From Diadophis punctatus similis (taxonomy: Eukaryota; Chordata; Lepidosauria; Squamata; Dipsadidae), in the NCBI GenBank assembly GCA_023053685.1, contig JALIGW010000029.1:5267707-5331706 (forward strand): a stretch of 64,000 bases of DNA, written 5' to 3'. Shown piece after piece: positions 1 through 10,062 of this stretch (within the stretch, counting starts at the first letter, position 1; each line of letters begins with the position of its first letter). The position numbers and the translations under genes were made by a program. Below the pieces are notes generated by a model that saw only the letters and a list, made by a program, of their open reading frames with translations, did no database searches and had not been told where the DNA came from.

Positions 1-354
1 ATGGCTTCCTCCTCCTGTTTTTCCGACAACTAAGTTAGATCCATTAAATGAAAGCTGAAATCCAACATGTCTAGAAAAGAACAGGTGGGGCAGAACAGTT
101 TTATCATATGGGTAGAGGTTCTAGCTCAAATTAGGCTAGATCAATTTAAATTGGAATTGCATAATACAATAATTCTTGCATATTATTATTTAGATTTTTA
201 ACCCCACTTTATTACTTTATAAGAAAAGGTGGTAAACATACCTTAATACTCCTTCCTCCTCCAAGTTTTCCCACAACAACAACTGTGGGGATGGGTTGAC
301 TGAGAGTGTGTGACATGCCCAAAAATCACCCAGCTGGCTTTCATGCCTACGGTG
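1..354. other. No gene; possible old tRNA-SINE remnant at the right edge
   Basis: I see no coding region here. The stretch 290-346, continued at 875-950 beyond the hAT insertion, reads like the conserved core of an old MIR-type tRNA SINE: a 'cacccagctggctttcatg' block followed by 'ggattagaactcacc' and 'aactactacacca'. The match is from memory of the family and is weak. Confidence 0.3.
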
Positions 355-866
355 CAGGGGCGGGTTCCTAATTTTTTTACTACCACTCTGTGGGCGTGGC
401 TTATTTTGTGGGTGTGGCTTGCCAGCCATGTCACCGGCTTCTTGGACTGCTGAAGGGAGGGGAACTAAGATAGGTCCTGCTGCCCATTCCCCTCCCCTCA
501 GCAGCTCGAGAAGCCTCGAACGTGCAAAAATGCCTAGGTTCAACACCGTGCATTCGCGGCTTCTCGGACTGCTGAAGGGAGGGGAATGGAGATAGCTCCT
601 GCCGCCCGTTCTTTCAGCGTCTCACACACTCCCTCAGCCATCCTCCCCTCCTTGGACTCACTGTGGGGTAGGAAGGCAGCACATGAGTAGTGCCGTAAAC
701 TCGGCTTCTGGGCATGTGCAGAAGAAATTTTTTTAAAAAAATTAAGTTTTTTTTTAAAAATGGCGGCGCCCAGGCACCGGCAACTGACCGCACCGGTACT
801 GTGACGTCACCAGCGGGCTGCTACCGGTGCTATAGAGTGGACCGCACTGGTAGGAACCCACCACTG
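355..866. mobile_element. Non-autonomous hAT element (CAGGGGYGGGTTCC ends), 512 bp
   Basis: The element begins CAGGGGCGGGTTCCTA and ends TAGGAACCCACCACTG, which are inverted repeats of each other. It is flanked by a perfect 8-bp direct repeat, CTACGGTG, at 347-354 and 867-874. Short terminal inverted repeats starting CAG plus an 8-bp duplication are the hallmarks of the hAT superfamily. There is no transposase frame inside, so it must have been moved in trans. Related copies in this window lie at 4839, 13744, 19522, 39383, 50583 and 52737. It splits an older SINE-like sequence. Confidence 0.85.
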
Positions 867-988
867 CTACGGTGGGATTAGAACTCACCATCCTCTGGTT
901 TCTAGGTCAGCACTGTAACTACTACACCAAACAGCTTTCTATGTTAACCAGCAGGAATTAGCCCTGTACCTTTAGCTACAAGGAAATA

Positions 989-1371
989 TAAGTAGTCCTC
1001 GACTTATGACCACAATTTAGTCCAAAATTTCTGTTGCTAAATAAGACATTTGTTAAGTGAGTTTTGTCCCATTTTATGAATTTTCTTGTTAAGTGGATCA
1101 CTGCAGTTGTTAAGTTAGTAACCTGGTTGTTAATCTGGCTTCCCCATTGACTTTGCTTGTCAGAAGGTTGTAAAAGGGGATCACATGACCCCAGGACACT
1201 GCAATCGTCATAAATGTGAGCCAGTTGCTAAGCATCCATATTTTGATCATATGACCATGGGCATATTGCAATGGTCATAAGTGTAAAAAACAGTAATATG
1301 TCACTTTTATCAGTGTCATTGTAACTTCAAATGGTCACTAAATGAACTGTGGTAAGTCGAGGACTATCTGT
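989..1371. mobile_element. Palindromic TA-flanked element, 'AGTCCTCGACTTA' family, copy 1
   Basis: The two ends are inverted copies: 'agtagtcctcgacttatgac' on the left and 'taagtcgaggactatctg' on the right, with TA at the outer edge. The inside also folds back on itself imperfectly ('gttgttaagttagtaac' with related inverted pieces). It has no coding capacity. Two further copies lie at 5346-5736 and 54617-55008. The TA duplication would fit a Tc1/mariner-type mobiliser, but the family is not assigned. Confidence 0.65.
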
Positions 1372-1419
1372 AAATGCATTTGATTGGTTTATTAGTATTG
1401 AAATGGAAATCCCAAGCAG

Positions 1420-2131
1420 TTTTTTTTTAAAGATTTTTTATTTTTTTTCTCCACCATCATACATATGTAAATACATGTACCTTACATCATATCAATATCC
1501 ATAGTTATACAGTTATATTCATTCATTATTTATAAATCATTTCTAAACAAGTATTCCATTGTTTTGGTACATACCAATTAATTAATGCTGCCTCCTCTCT
1601 AATTTTGTCATATGATTCTACCAATATTCATTTTTTTCTTTTTATCATCAACCTTTATTTTTATATTTATTAATATATTCATTTATATTCATTTTCTATC
1701 CAATCATAAAACTTCACCCATACATTATAAAATTCTGTATCTTCTCTATCTTTAATTTTCATAGTCAATCTATTCATCTTTGCACATTCCAAAATTCTTT
1801 TAATCACTTCTCTTTCAGTTGGAATTTTTGTTGCTTTCCATTTTTGTGCAAATACAATTCTAGCTGCAGTAATCACATGGACAATCAAATATGTGTCTGC
1901 CTTATTAAATTCTTCTGGTAAAATGCCCAACAAGAAAATTTCTGGTTTTAATTCTATATTCTGTTTCACTATTTTCACCAACCATTTTTGAATCCAGGTC
2001 CAATACTCTTTTGCCTCTGCACACGTCCACCACATATGATAAAATGTGCCTGGTTTTTGCTGACATTTCCAACATTTCATCGATTTATCTTTAAACATTT
2101 TAGCTATCCTATCTGGTGACATGTGCAAGTT
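1420..2131 (-). mobile_element. 5'-truncated L1 LINE 3' end, antisense (ORF2 C-terminus and 3' UTR)
   Basis: Read on the minus strand, 2128-1679 encodes 149 residues of an L1 ORF2 C-terminus. It contains the cysteine-rich block CWKCQQKPGTFYHMWWTC and the downstream segment LLGILPEEFNKADTYL, which align closely with the two larger L1 copies in this window. The minus-strand 3' UTR ends in a poly(A) tract, seen here as the T-rich run at 1420-1451. The copy lacks all of the endonuclease and reverse transcriptase and is a dead-on-arrival insertion. I could not find a convincing target-site duplication. Confidence 0.9.
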
Positions 2132-2383
2132 ATTGTCACATACACTTATATTAGAAAAGTCAATTGATACATAAGGAATGGTTCTCGAGTCGTAACAGTG
2201 AAGATGTGCTCTCTATGCTTGTACATTCTGACATTTTCGTTCCTGCTTCTGCATTGGCTGTGGATACCTGCACTATATTAATAGGTAAGTCTCCTTTTCA
2301 GCATCATTTTATTCTTGGCCCTTTCCACCCCTAGATTCTTGGCTTGGCCTTTTCGCTTCTGGATCAGAAACCACTCACTATAC

Positions 2384-2798
2384 CAGTGATGGCGAACCTA
2401 TGGCACGGGTGCCACAGGTGGCACGCGGAGCCATATCTACCGGCACGCGAGCCATTGCCCTAGCTCAGCTCCAGCGCACATGTGCGTGCCCGCCAGCTGA
2501 TTTTTGGCTCACGCAGAGGCTCTGGGAGGGCGATTTTGGCCTCTAGAGGGCCTCCGGGGTGGCGGGGGAGAGCATTTTTGCTCTCCCCAAGCTCCGAGAA
2601 AGCCTCTGGAGCCTATGGAGGGCAAAAAACGGGCCTACTGGAAGTCGGGAAATGGGGGAGGGGGGTCACGCACACATGCGCAGGGGTGGGTGGGGCAAGT
2701 GAAGGGCTTTGAATTATGGGCGTGGGCACGTATGGGCGTGCGATAGCGTGTGCGCGCACTATTTTGGCACCCGAGGAAAAAAAGGTTCTCCATCACTG
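2384..2798 (+). mobile_element. Non-autonomous hAT element, 'CAGTGATGGCGAACC' family, copy 1 (415 bp)
   Basis: The ends CAGTGATGGCGAACCTATGG and AGGTTCTCCATCACTG are inverted repeats, and the element is bounded by a perfect 8-bp duplication CACTATAC (2376-2383 and 2799-2806). Just inside the left end is the family's own imperfect palindrome of GGCACG/GTGCCA/GGCACG units. Internal sequence is GC-rich and has no transposase. Three other copies occur at 7254, 43570 and 55176, each with its own 8-bp duplication. Confidence 0.88.
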
Positions 2799-2806
2799 CA
2801 CTATAC

Positions 2807-4838
2807 CATCATTATGCGAGTAGAGGTTATTATTTCGAAATGACCTGACGTCATGGGACAGTAGCATTTTTGTTTGAAAGTCTAAAACTCGATTATGTAA
2901 CTGTTCTGCTGGTGTATGTACTGGATTTTCCATTGTAGCAGATTTCTACTGGAAAAATAAAGAAGTTGGTGTTGACGTGCGCCACTCAAATAAATACTTT
3001 ACTGAAGCTGTCTATTGCACTTTCAGATCCAGAGCTACCAAGTCATGCTGCCGGACTTCCCAAAAGTGCTTAATTTGCCCCCACAAAAGGCAGAATGTTG
3101 AGTTGGAATTTGTGGATGAAGGCAACCTCTGTGTCTCAACTTGACCTTCTCAAGAGCTGCACCCTTGGTGCCATCCGATGTTCTTGCAGATTGTTACCAG
3201 ATACTAAAACAGGCTGTTCTGCTACATTTGTCAGAGTTGCCCACAAGCTCATGGAACAATCAGAGTGTTGTCTAATGTCTAGCTTGCAATTTGAAGTGGA
3301 TGGGTTGTTTTGATGAAAATAGTCGCCACAGCCATAACAGCATCTCCTAATACAGCAAATGTTGTGTAAAGAGTGAAATTGAAAACAAATATTTAATAAC
3401 ACATACAACAAACGTATATTGTTTTAAATTTATAATGCTATAGACTAGACCAGGGATCTCCAACCTTGGGAACTTTAAGCCTGGTGGACTTCAACTCCCA
3501 GAATTCCCCAGCCAGACTATTAGTATGGAAGTAGCATCAGTCAAATGTGCCCACTGCAAGCATTGACATACATCTCATTGAACATCTAACGGGCAATGCA
3601 ATCAAGAATAGAGAGCCAAACCAGAAATGCCTTGTGATTTTATTAACCACCATACATTCTATCTACAACAACAGAGCCAACAGTAATGGCTCACCATGCA
3701 TAATTATGCACCTTTAGTAAATAGAAATAGGATTCCTCTAATCTTTGGAAGTGAGACCTGGATTTTTTTTCTGGTTGATTCAGTGGAATGCTTTGTTGAT
3801 AGGATGGACAGATTACCTTGGAAATGCTACTCAAATCATGTTCATAGTTTAACCTTTTTCTCAGTCACACTATCACACAATCACTATCTTTACCATTTTT
3901 CAACATTTCTCACAGCTCTTGTTGCTTACTTTTCAGCAACTTTCCCTGTACAGTAACATTTCTATCCTTGGTTTCAATTCCAGCTTTAATCTACCACTAT
4001 TATTCCATGCCAATATACCGGTTTGAGCATTTCCTTATTTCAGTTTGATCCAAAATGATTTCATCACTTTTATTTTTAATTCCTTTCATTCTGCGGGAGC
4101 CTTCTCATTTAGCCCTTTTCATCCACGTCCAGAACAATTTTTCTTTTCATCAGAATCATTATGTCTTTTGCTTGACTCTCTTAATATTTTTCACAAAATA
4201 TTTATTAGTTTGTATACTGATGAAGTGACTCCAGGTAGCTAGCAAAAGAGGATTAAAACAAGTAAAAAAAATAATTAAAATTTCTTTTTTAATGTCAAAC
4301 TCAACAGTTAAATGCAAAGTGTATATTATAGAAGGATAACTAAACAAACAGATTTTCAATCAAGCAGCATCAGAGAGCCAACCACTACATGCCATCCAAA
4401 GCTTGTCGGAAGAGCCAGGTTTATAAGGTGTTATGAAAGCTCAATGGGTTGCGGCTATATGGACCTCAGAGGCATTTTTTTAGACAAAAATTAAGATGCT
4501 GTCTCTTAGAAGAGAGTATAAGAACTTCATTAAATGAGGTTTAAAGAAACAAAGCAAAGTTATTTGTGCATGTAGAAATAATACCTGCTGTTTGTCAGCT
4601 GGGTTGAAGATGGCAATTGTAATTCCTAGATTTTAAAAAGGAGATAATAATTATAATTATTACAGGTCCAATACATATGCCTAAGATACTTAATATGCAT
4701 TACAACACTTTGCTACAGGCTGATATGATTTTATGATTGTATGATATATTTGCAAGTTGAGTTTAAAAGGTTGTTTAAAAGACTTGGCTTCTACATCATG
4801 ATAATTCTTTAATTATTTATAAGTTAAAGTCAAAGGCC
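2807..4838. other. 2-kb stretch without a recognisable gene
   Basis: No open frame here resembles a known protein. The only repeat I recognise is half of a fold-back element at about 3452-3520. The block 2930-3420 is less AT-rich than its surroundings and has short open frames on both strands, but none has recognisable motifs, so I leave it unassigned. The rest is AT-rich unique-looking sequence. Confidence 0.4.
3452..3520. mobile_element. Half of a fold-back hAT element ('CAGGGRTCTCCAACCTTGG' family)
   Basis: The sequence from 'cagggatctccaaccttgg' through 'gtggacttcaactcccagaa' to 'ccccagccag' is the left half of a palindromic family seen complete at 50188-50322. The right half is missing, so this is a truncated copy. 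Confidence 0.6.
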
Positions 4839-5133
4839 CAGAGGTGGGTTGCTCCCGGTTCGGCTGGTTCTATAGAACCGGTAGTGGGAATTTCTCCCCG
4901 CTCGCCGAACCGGAAGCAATCGCCGGTTGGCCACGCCCCTGAACCGGCTCTAATGGCGGTGCCTATGGCGGCGCCATCTTGTTTATTGCTTCTGTGCATG
5001 CGTAGAAGCTGGTTTTTTGCTTCTGCGCATGCGCAGAAGCTTGGGTTTTGGCACTGCGCATACATGCAAGCACGAAGCATGTGCACGCGGGAGGAAGCGA
5101 ACCGGTGGCGAGGTAAGTTAGAACCCACCCCTG
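4839..5133. mobile_element. Non-autonomous hAT element, 295 bp
   Basis: Ends are CAGAGGTGGGTTGC and GAACCCACCCCTG. The flanks CAAAGGCC (4831-4838) and CAAAAGCC (5134-5141) match at 7 of 8 bases, as expected for an aged 8-bp duplication. The GAACCGGTAG blocks near both ends and internal TGCGCATGCGCA palindromes are typical of this family here. No coding capacity. Confidence 0.82.
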
Positions 5134-5345
5134 CAAAAGCCACAGATGGCTATTAGAACGTATGTTAATACAGCAAATTAACACCTTCCCTTATTTAGAG
5201 ATAGCCTTCTCTGACTCTGGGTCTTTGTTTCATCTGCATTGTAAGACCTCATTTACATCACATACATATGAATTTGCTATTAAAATTAGTACACTACTAA
5301 ATCACTGTTACCTGGGTTCCTTGGCCCTAATTATTGAGATGTATA

Positions 5346-5736
5346 CAGGTAGTGCTCGACTTACAACATTCAGTGACTGTTCCAACTTACAACAGCACTG
5401 AAAAAAAGTCAATTATGAACCATTTTTCAACTTAACAACGATTGCAGCATCCCTGTGGTCATATGATCAAAATTCAGATGCTTGGCAACTGGCATGTATT
5501 TATGATGGTAACAGTGTCTCGGGGTCATGTGATTACCTTTTGGGACCTTCCCATAAGCAAAGTCAATGAGGAAGCCAAATTCACTTAACTATTGTGTTAT
5601 ACTAACTTAACTGCAGTGATTCATGTAACCACTGTGGCAAGGTAGGTTGTAAAATGGGCAAAACTCACTTAAAAACCGTCTTGCTTAGCAACAAAAATGT
5701 TGGGCTGAGTTGTGGTCATAAGTCAAGGACTACATG
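5346..5736. mobile_element. Palindromic TA-flanked element, 'AGTCCTCGACTTA' family, copy 2
   Basis: Left end CAGGTAGTGCTCGACTTAC and right end AAGTCAAGGACTACATG are inverted, with TA dinucleotides at 5344-5345 and 5737-5738. The interior matches copies 1 and 3 in order ('catatgatcaaaattcagatg', 'gattacctttt'), partly in reverse orientation. No coding capacity. Confidence 0.68.
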
Positions 5737-6120
5737 TATGACACTGCAAATTTGTTCACTATTCAATGAAAAGACTTGCCACATTTTTACTTAAATGTTC
5801 TTTTTTATTAGATTATTGGATTATTTATTGGGACTAATTCTACAGGTGTTATTTGTCATTGTACAAACACATACAAGCACATTTAATGTTTATTTTGTTC
5901 CATACCACTATAGGAACAGAAACAGATAATCCAATATTCAGAGTTGGGTATAGATATACGGTTGATTCATTAGAAATTGTGAATATATGTATTTGTGCTA
6001 TGTAGCCTATAATTCTATGGTATGTACCGGAATCAATCTTATTTAAATGCAGGGACTTCTGAGTAAACTTGAATGAGATTTTATTGTGCATTTGCTTTTT
6101 AGACCTCCCTTGGTGAAATA

Positions 6121-6614
6121 CCGTATTTTTCGGACTATAAGATGCACCAGAGTATAAGATGCACCTTAGTTTTGGGGGAGGAAAATAGGGGGGGAAATCT
6201 ACCTACCAGGTATTCATCTGGCTAGCATCCTTAGTCTGTTCAGCTTCAGCACATTATTTTATCCCCTGGTTAGGGCTGAAAAAACCTTTTTCAGAGGAGT
6301 AGGAATGAAAACAAGCCTGCAAAGACTTAGGGCAGGAAAAACTACTTCGGAGGGAGTAGGAATTAAAAAATGCTGCAAGCTGGTAAGAGGTAAGATTGTT
6401 AGCACCTCGTTAGGGGTGAAAATACCTTTTTCAGAGGAGTAGGGATGAAAACAAGCCTGCAAAGATGGAGTAGGAAGCCGGGAAGATTGTTAGCATCTCC
6501 TTAGGGCTGGGGAAAAAAGCTTCGGAAAAACTACATTCGGAGTATAAGACGCACCCAAATTTTCAGCCTCTTTTAGGGAGGAAAAAGGTGCGTCTTATAC
6601 TCCGAAAAATATGG
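6121..6614. mobile_element. TA-flanked MITE, 'CCGTATTTTTCGG' family, copy 1 (494 bp)
   Basis: The left end CCGTATTTTTCGGACTATAA and the right end CTCCGAAAAATATGG are inverted repeats flanked by TA (6119-6120 and 6615-6616). Sub-terminal 'GATGCACC...GGTGCGTCTTATA' blocks form a longer stem. The interior contains direct and near-direct repeats ('cagaggagtagg', 'gatgaaaacaagcctgcaaaga'). Other copies lie at 23531, 34308 and 42200. Confidence 0.8.
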
Positions 6615-7253
6615 TATTTGTGCTGATGGATAGGTATTATTGAGGTCAAGCTTTAGCTGAGCAATTATTTGGTTCAGGTTGTACACTTGTCTAAAAAAAT
6701 ACTCAGAACTATCTTTATGTTGGCACTTGTATTAATGCTTTCAGTGCTCTTTCAAAGCTCACCAGCTGTCTTTGATGGTGAGAAATAAACAGACAACATC
6801 ATTAAGTAAACTTCTTATGTGACACTGTTGTCATGACGGCAGTGTTTCCTCTTAGCTACCACATATAAAGCCACTTTGAGGCCTCAGCCACATTTGCATT
6901 GCTTTCCTTCTGCCTTTTTCTTCTTCTGACCATTAAATGACTTGAGTTGCTTAGTGGAAAAATTAGGGGAGGAGCGGGGAAGAAAAGCCAATGTGTTACC
7001 CTACAGTAATAAGATCCACTGAGGCATGAATTTCCATTGCATTTCTTTTTCAAACTGTCCTCTGGAAAGAAAAAGTAAAAAATAGAAAACTACCCCCTTC
7101 CAAAGATACTGTTCTCTCAAAGTTCTTGATGAGGTTATGTTTCCACCAAGTATTTTTTAATATCCTGTTATCCAGAATAACAGGATAACAGAGTTGGAAG
7201 GGACCTTGGAGGTCTTCTAGTCCAACCCCCTGCTCAGGCAAGAAACCCTATAC

Positions 7254-7672
7254 CAGTGTTGGCAAGTGCATTTTCCCCACTGAGTGCTGAAATGGGAGCT
7301 TGCGCGTGTGTGTGTACCGGAAACCGGAAGAGCAGCCACCTGGTGCGCATGAGTATACCGGGAAGATGATCTCCCGGTTTCTGGTGTATGCATGCGCATC
7401 GGCCACCTGGTCTTCCGGTTTCTGGCATGCATGTGCACATGAAGAGCAGCCTCCCGGTGTGTCTGCGTGCACCGGGAAGATGATCTTCCGGTTTCCGGCA
7501 CGCGTATGCGCACCGGGCGGCTGCTTTTTCAGTTTCCGGCACTCCCGCACATGTGAAGACCAGCTGACTGGCACGCTGGAACCCGGAAGAGCAACAGACA
7601 ATGGCTCGCGTGCCTGGAGAGATTGCTCTGCGTGCCACTTGTGGCACGCGTGCCATAGGTTTGCCATCACTG
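7254..7672 (-). mobile_element. Non-autonomous hAT element, 'CAGTGATGGCGAACC' family, copy 2 (419 bp)
   Basis: Perfect 8-bp flanking duplication CCCTATAC at 7246-7253 and 7673-7680. The right end 'ggcacgcgtgccataggtttgccatcactg' is the reverse of the copy-1 left end, so this copy is inverted. The interior is a series of imperfect repeats of a 'ggtttctgg/ccggaaac...tgcgcaccgg' unit about 60 bp long. Open frames here on both strands are by-products of that repeat. Confidence 0.85.
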
Positions 7673-7787
7673 CCCTATACCATTTCAGACAAATGGTTGT
7701 CCAATCTCTTCTTAAAACCTTCCAGTGTTGGAGCACCCACAACTTTTGGAGGCAAGTTGTTCCACTGATTGTTAAAACTGTCAGGAA

Positions 7788-7856
7788 ATGCCGCCCAACT
7801 CCCGAGTCCCTCGGGAGTTGGGCGGCATACAAATCTATTAAATCTATTAAATTAAA
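7788..7856 (+). mobile_element. Extremely short LINE 3' end with terminal hairpin
   Basis: Within the antisense CR1, 'gccgcccaactcccga' (7791-7806) and 'tcgggagttgggcggc' (7812-7827) form a perfect 16-bp hairpin with a 5-base loop, followed by a short tail of 'atctattaa' repeats. The same hairpin-plus-tail appears at 34255-34305 and in diverged form at 12160-12225, so this is the 3' end of a CR1/L2-type LINE inserted almost without body. Confidence 0.6.
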
Positions 7857-7900
7857 TTTCTTAGTTCCAGGTTGATTCTCTCCTTGATTAGCTTCCATCC

Positions 7901-8595
7901 ATTGCTTAAAATGGGGGGGGGGAGAAATCCAGTAACTTTCCCATCAAAGAAAGAATATACTATTCCCCACAATCCAATCCATTGAAAGGGATTGAAGGGA
8001 ATTATCTTCTTTCTTGGAAAAGCCTTTTAAGGTTACCTCTTTAGTGTGCAATTGCTATGTCTCTTTCAGAAACTTTTATGAAGCTCTTCAGATGACACTA
8101 CTATATAACAGGTGTCTGTATATCTAATGGTTTTTTTTTTTTCATTTCCTTACTTCAGAAAATTTATTGAAGACCAGAATAGTGGCACAATTTGGAGGAG
8201 GCAGAAAAGAAAATGCAATGTAGACACACCATAGATCTTCTTGGAGAATGTGGATGTCTTATGGTTGCCTTTCCTATCCCATCCCTCCCCTTTTTCAAAA
8301 ACACACATCATTCTTATTTTATGCTCCTGGGAAAGAGTGCTGAGGCTAAAACAGAAATTTGAATTCCTTATTCTGGAGTTAGAGGGGGAAAAACCATTGA
8401 AAGTTCCCTCCTTTTATTTTGAGAAAGCGAAATTCCTACAGCAATGAGGTGAGGAGGAAATATTTAACTTTATTTGTTCTATGCAAAATAATTCCCATTT
8501 GAATATTTTGCACTTTCTTGGAAATTGAAATCATAATAATCCTGGCTGGTTCGATCTGGCAGGACTGGCACACTTTTAAGTTTCTTTGGTTATAT
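7901..8595. other. No gene recognised
   Basis: AT-rich sequence with a G-run at 7912-7921 and a T-run near 8132. I see no coding or repeat signature that I can name. Confidence 0.4.
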
Positions 8596-8735
8596 CAGTG
8601 TTGCCCAACCTTGCAAATTTTAAGATGTGTGGACTTCAACTCCAAGAATTCCCCAGCCAACATATTGGCTGGGAATTCTGGGAATTTTAGAAGTCCACAT
8701 ATATTAAAATTCCAAGCTTGTGAAACATCACTCTA
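8596..8735. mobile_element. Fold-back hAT element, diverged copy
   Basis: The left half 'cagtgttgcccaacc ... gtggacttcaactccaagaa' and the right half 'aattctgggaattttagaag' are inverted copies around 'ccccagccaacatattggctggg'. It belongs to the family of the near-perfect palindrome at 50188-50322. The distal right end is too diverged to place exactly, and I find no matching target duplication. Confidence 0.6.
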
Positions 8736-8839
8736 AGAAGAGGAGAGCCCCTGGCTGCATCGAAATACTTTGAACTGGAGTAGGGCTTTGCTGGCTTTGA
8801 ATTTCTGGGAGTTGAAGTCCACACACCTTAGATATAGAT

Positions 8840-9104
8840 ACAAATTAACAGAGTTGGAAGGGATCTTGTAGGTCATCTAGTCCAACCCCCCACCCAGCAG
8901 ATCCTACACCATTTTTGACAGATGGCAGCCCAGTCTCTTCTTGAAAGCTTCCAGTGATGAAGCTCCCACAACTTCTGAGGCAAGCTGTTCCATTGGTTGA
9001 TTGCTCTCACTGTCAGAAAAATTCTCCTTATTTCCAGGTTGAATCTCTCCTTGGTCAGTTAACATCCATTATTCCTTGTCTGGCCTTCCGGTGTTTTGGA
9101 AAAT
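8840..9104 (-). mobile_element. CR1 LINE 3' end, antisense
   Basis: 'aacagagttggaagggatcttgtaggtcatctagtccaacccc' at 8850-8890 is the CR1 3' end in antisense. It is followed by 'cagcccagtctcttcttgaaagcttccagtgatgaagctcccacaacttctgaggcaagctgttccattgg', the usual CR1 3' UTR order. Coding sequence is absent. Confidence 0.82.
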
Positions 9105-9127
9105 AGCTTGACCCCCTCCTCTCTGTG

Positions 9128-9202
9128 GCAACCCTTCTGGGGGGGTGGACTAGATGACCTACAAGGTCCCTTCCAACTCTGTTAATCTGTATCTATATCT
9201 GG
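9128..9202 (+). mobile_element. CR1 LINE 3' end, sense, inverted relative to its neighbour
   Basis: 'ggactagatgacctacaaggtcccttccaactctgttaatctgtatctatatct' is the CR1 3' terminus in sense orientation. With 8830-8890 it forms a near-perfect inverted pair reaching into the 'gatatagata' tail on both sides. Confidence 0.75.
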
Positions 9203-9289
9203 CTCTTCGCCCAGTTTTGGGCCAGGGTTAAGTGATTGCATTGGGTGAACTCTTTCCCCCCCCCCCCGTCCCCATTTTTCACATAAGGG

Positions 9290-9790
9290 CCAGAATGCGA
9301 ATGGGCCTTAAATTTGTGAGCACTGAATTACGCCGACGACGGTCCTCCCATCCAGCCCCCGCCAGTCCTTTCCCGCTTTCCAGTGGGAGGGGAACGATCC
9401 CGATGCTACCCCTGGCCGGCCTCGGCGACACTTTCCGCGGACTGGAATCTACTTCTGCCACCTCCCAGGGATCGATCCAGAGCGCCCCAAGAGGACAAAA
9501 TAAAAGCCCAGGAATTTATCAGCAACTCGATCCAGTTTTCGCTTTCGTTTCTGGGCTAGCCGCTGCTTTCCATTTCTCGAAAAAGGGCGGGAATCTCTTT
9601 ATCGTGCTTTTGCCGAGCTGAGTCCGTTGTCTACGCCCGTTCTCGCCTTTCGAAAAGCCAATGCAAGAACTTGCGGGGTCATTTCCCCCTTGTTTTTGGC
9701 GTTCTGGAAAGTTTGCTGGAGGTCTCCCCGTTGTCGTCTTCAGTTTCCAATCCTCGGCTGATAGAAGCTCCCTGTAAAGGTAAAGAGTTC
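9290..9790 (+). promoter_or_regulatory. CpG-rich candidate promoter and non-coding first exon of the FAM111A-like gene
   Basis: CpG dinucleotides are dense here ('acgccgacgacgg', 'ggcctcggcgacactttccgcgg', 'cgctttcgtttctg') in a region that is otherwise CpG-poor, and no transposon ends bound it. It sits 0.3-0.8 kb upstream of the coding exon. Human FAM111A also has non-coding first exons upstream of its coding part. A possible splice donor is AAAG|GTAAAG at about 9777-9786. The exact start site and exon limits are inferred, not seen. Confidence 0.55.
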
Positions 9791-10040
9791 TTGAATGTAC
9801 CCATGAACGCGAAACGATGGAGAAAATGATCGGGATCTCCTTTATTACAGTACTTTCTCTGCCGACAAGGGATATATACATGCCGCCCAGCCGGCGAATT
9901 TAATCTCATTTCACTCGGCGGGGCTACTTTACTTTATCTACTTTGCATAGGTGCTAGGCACTACTGTTGTGGTCTTTTTACTGTTGTCGTTTTAATGAAA
10001 AACAAAATAACAAACCAAATGCATATTTAATTGTTCCCTT

Positions 10041-10047
10041 TTATTAG
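10041..10047 (+). promoter_or_regulatory. Splice acceptor of the FAM111A-like coding exon
   Basis: A pyrimidine-rich run 'ttgttcccttttattag' ends in AG at 10046-10047. The frame is open from 10048 through the ATG at 10063 (five codons), so this exon may receive coding sequence from upstream, or its ATG may be the start. Confidence 0.5.
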
Positions 10048-10062
10048 ATCAAAGAAGAAGTA

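Larger units (their letters stand above)
7178..7900 (-). mobile_element. CR1 LINE 3' end, antisense, split by two later insertions
   Basis: The antisense signature 'acagagttggaagggaccttggaggtcttctagtccaacccc' (7191-7231) is the conserved CR1 3' end. It resumes at 7681 with 'atttcagacaaatggttgtccaatctcttctt' and continues past 7857 with 'ttagttccaggttgattctctcctt'. It is interrupted by a hAT element (7254-7672) and by a tiny LINE end (about 7788-7856). No coding part remains. Confidence 0.82.

Noticed and set aside
7234..7898. Open frames of 140-216 codons with VPETG-type repeats
   Set aside because: They follow the ~60-bp repeat in a hAT element and continue into antisense CR1; composition is not protein-like.
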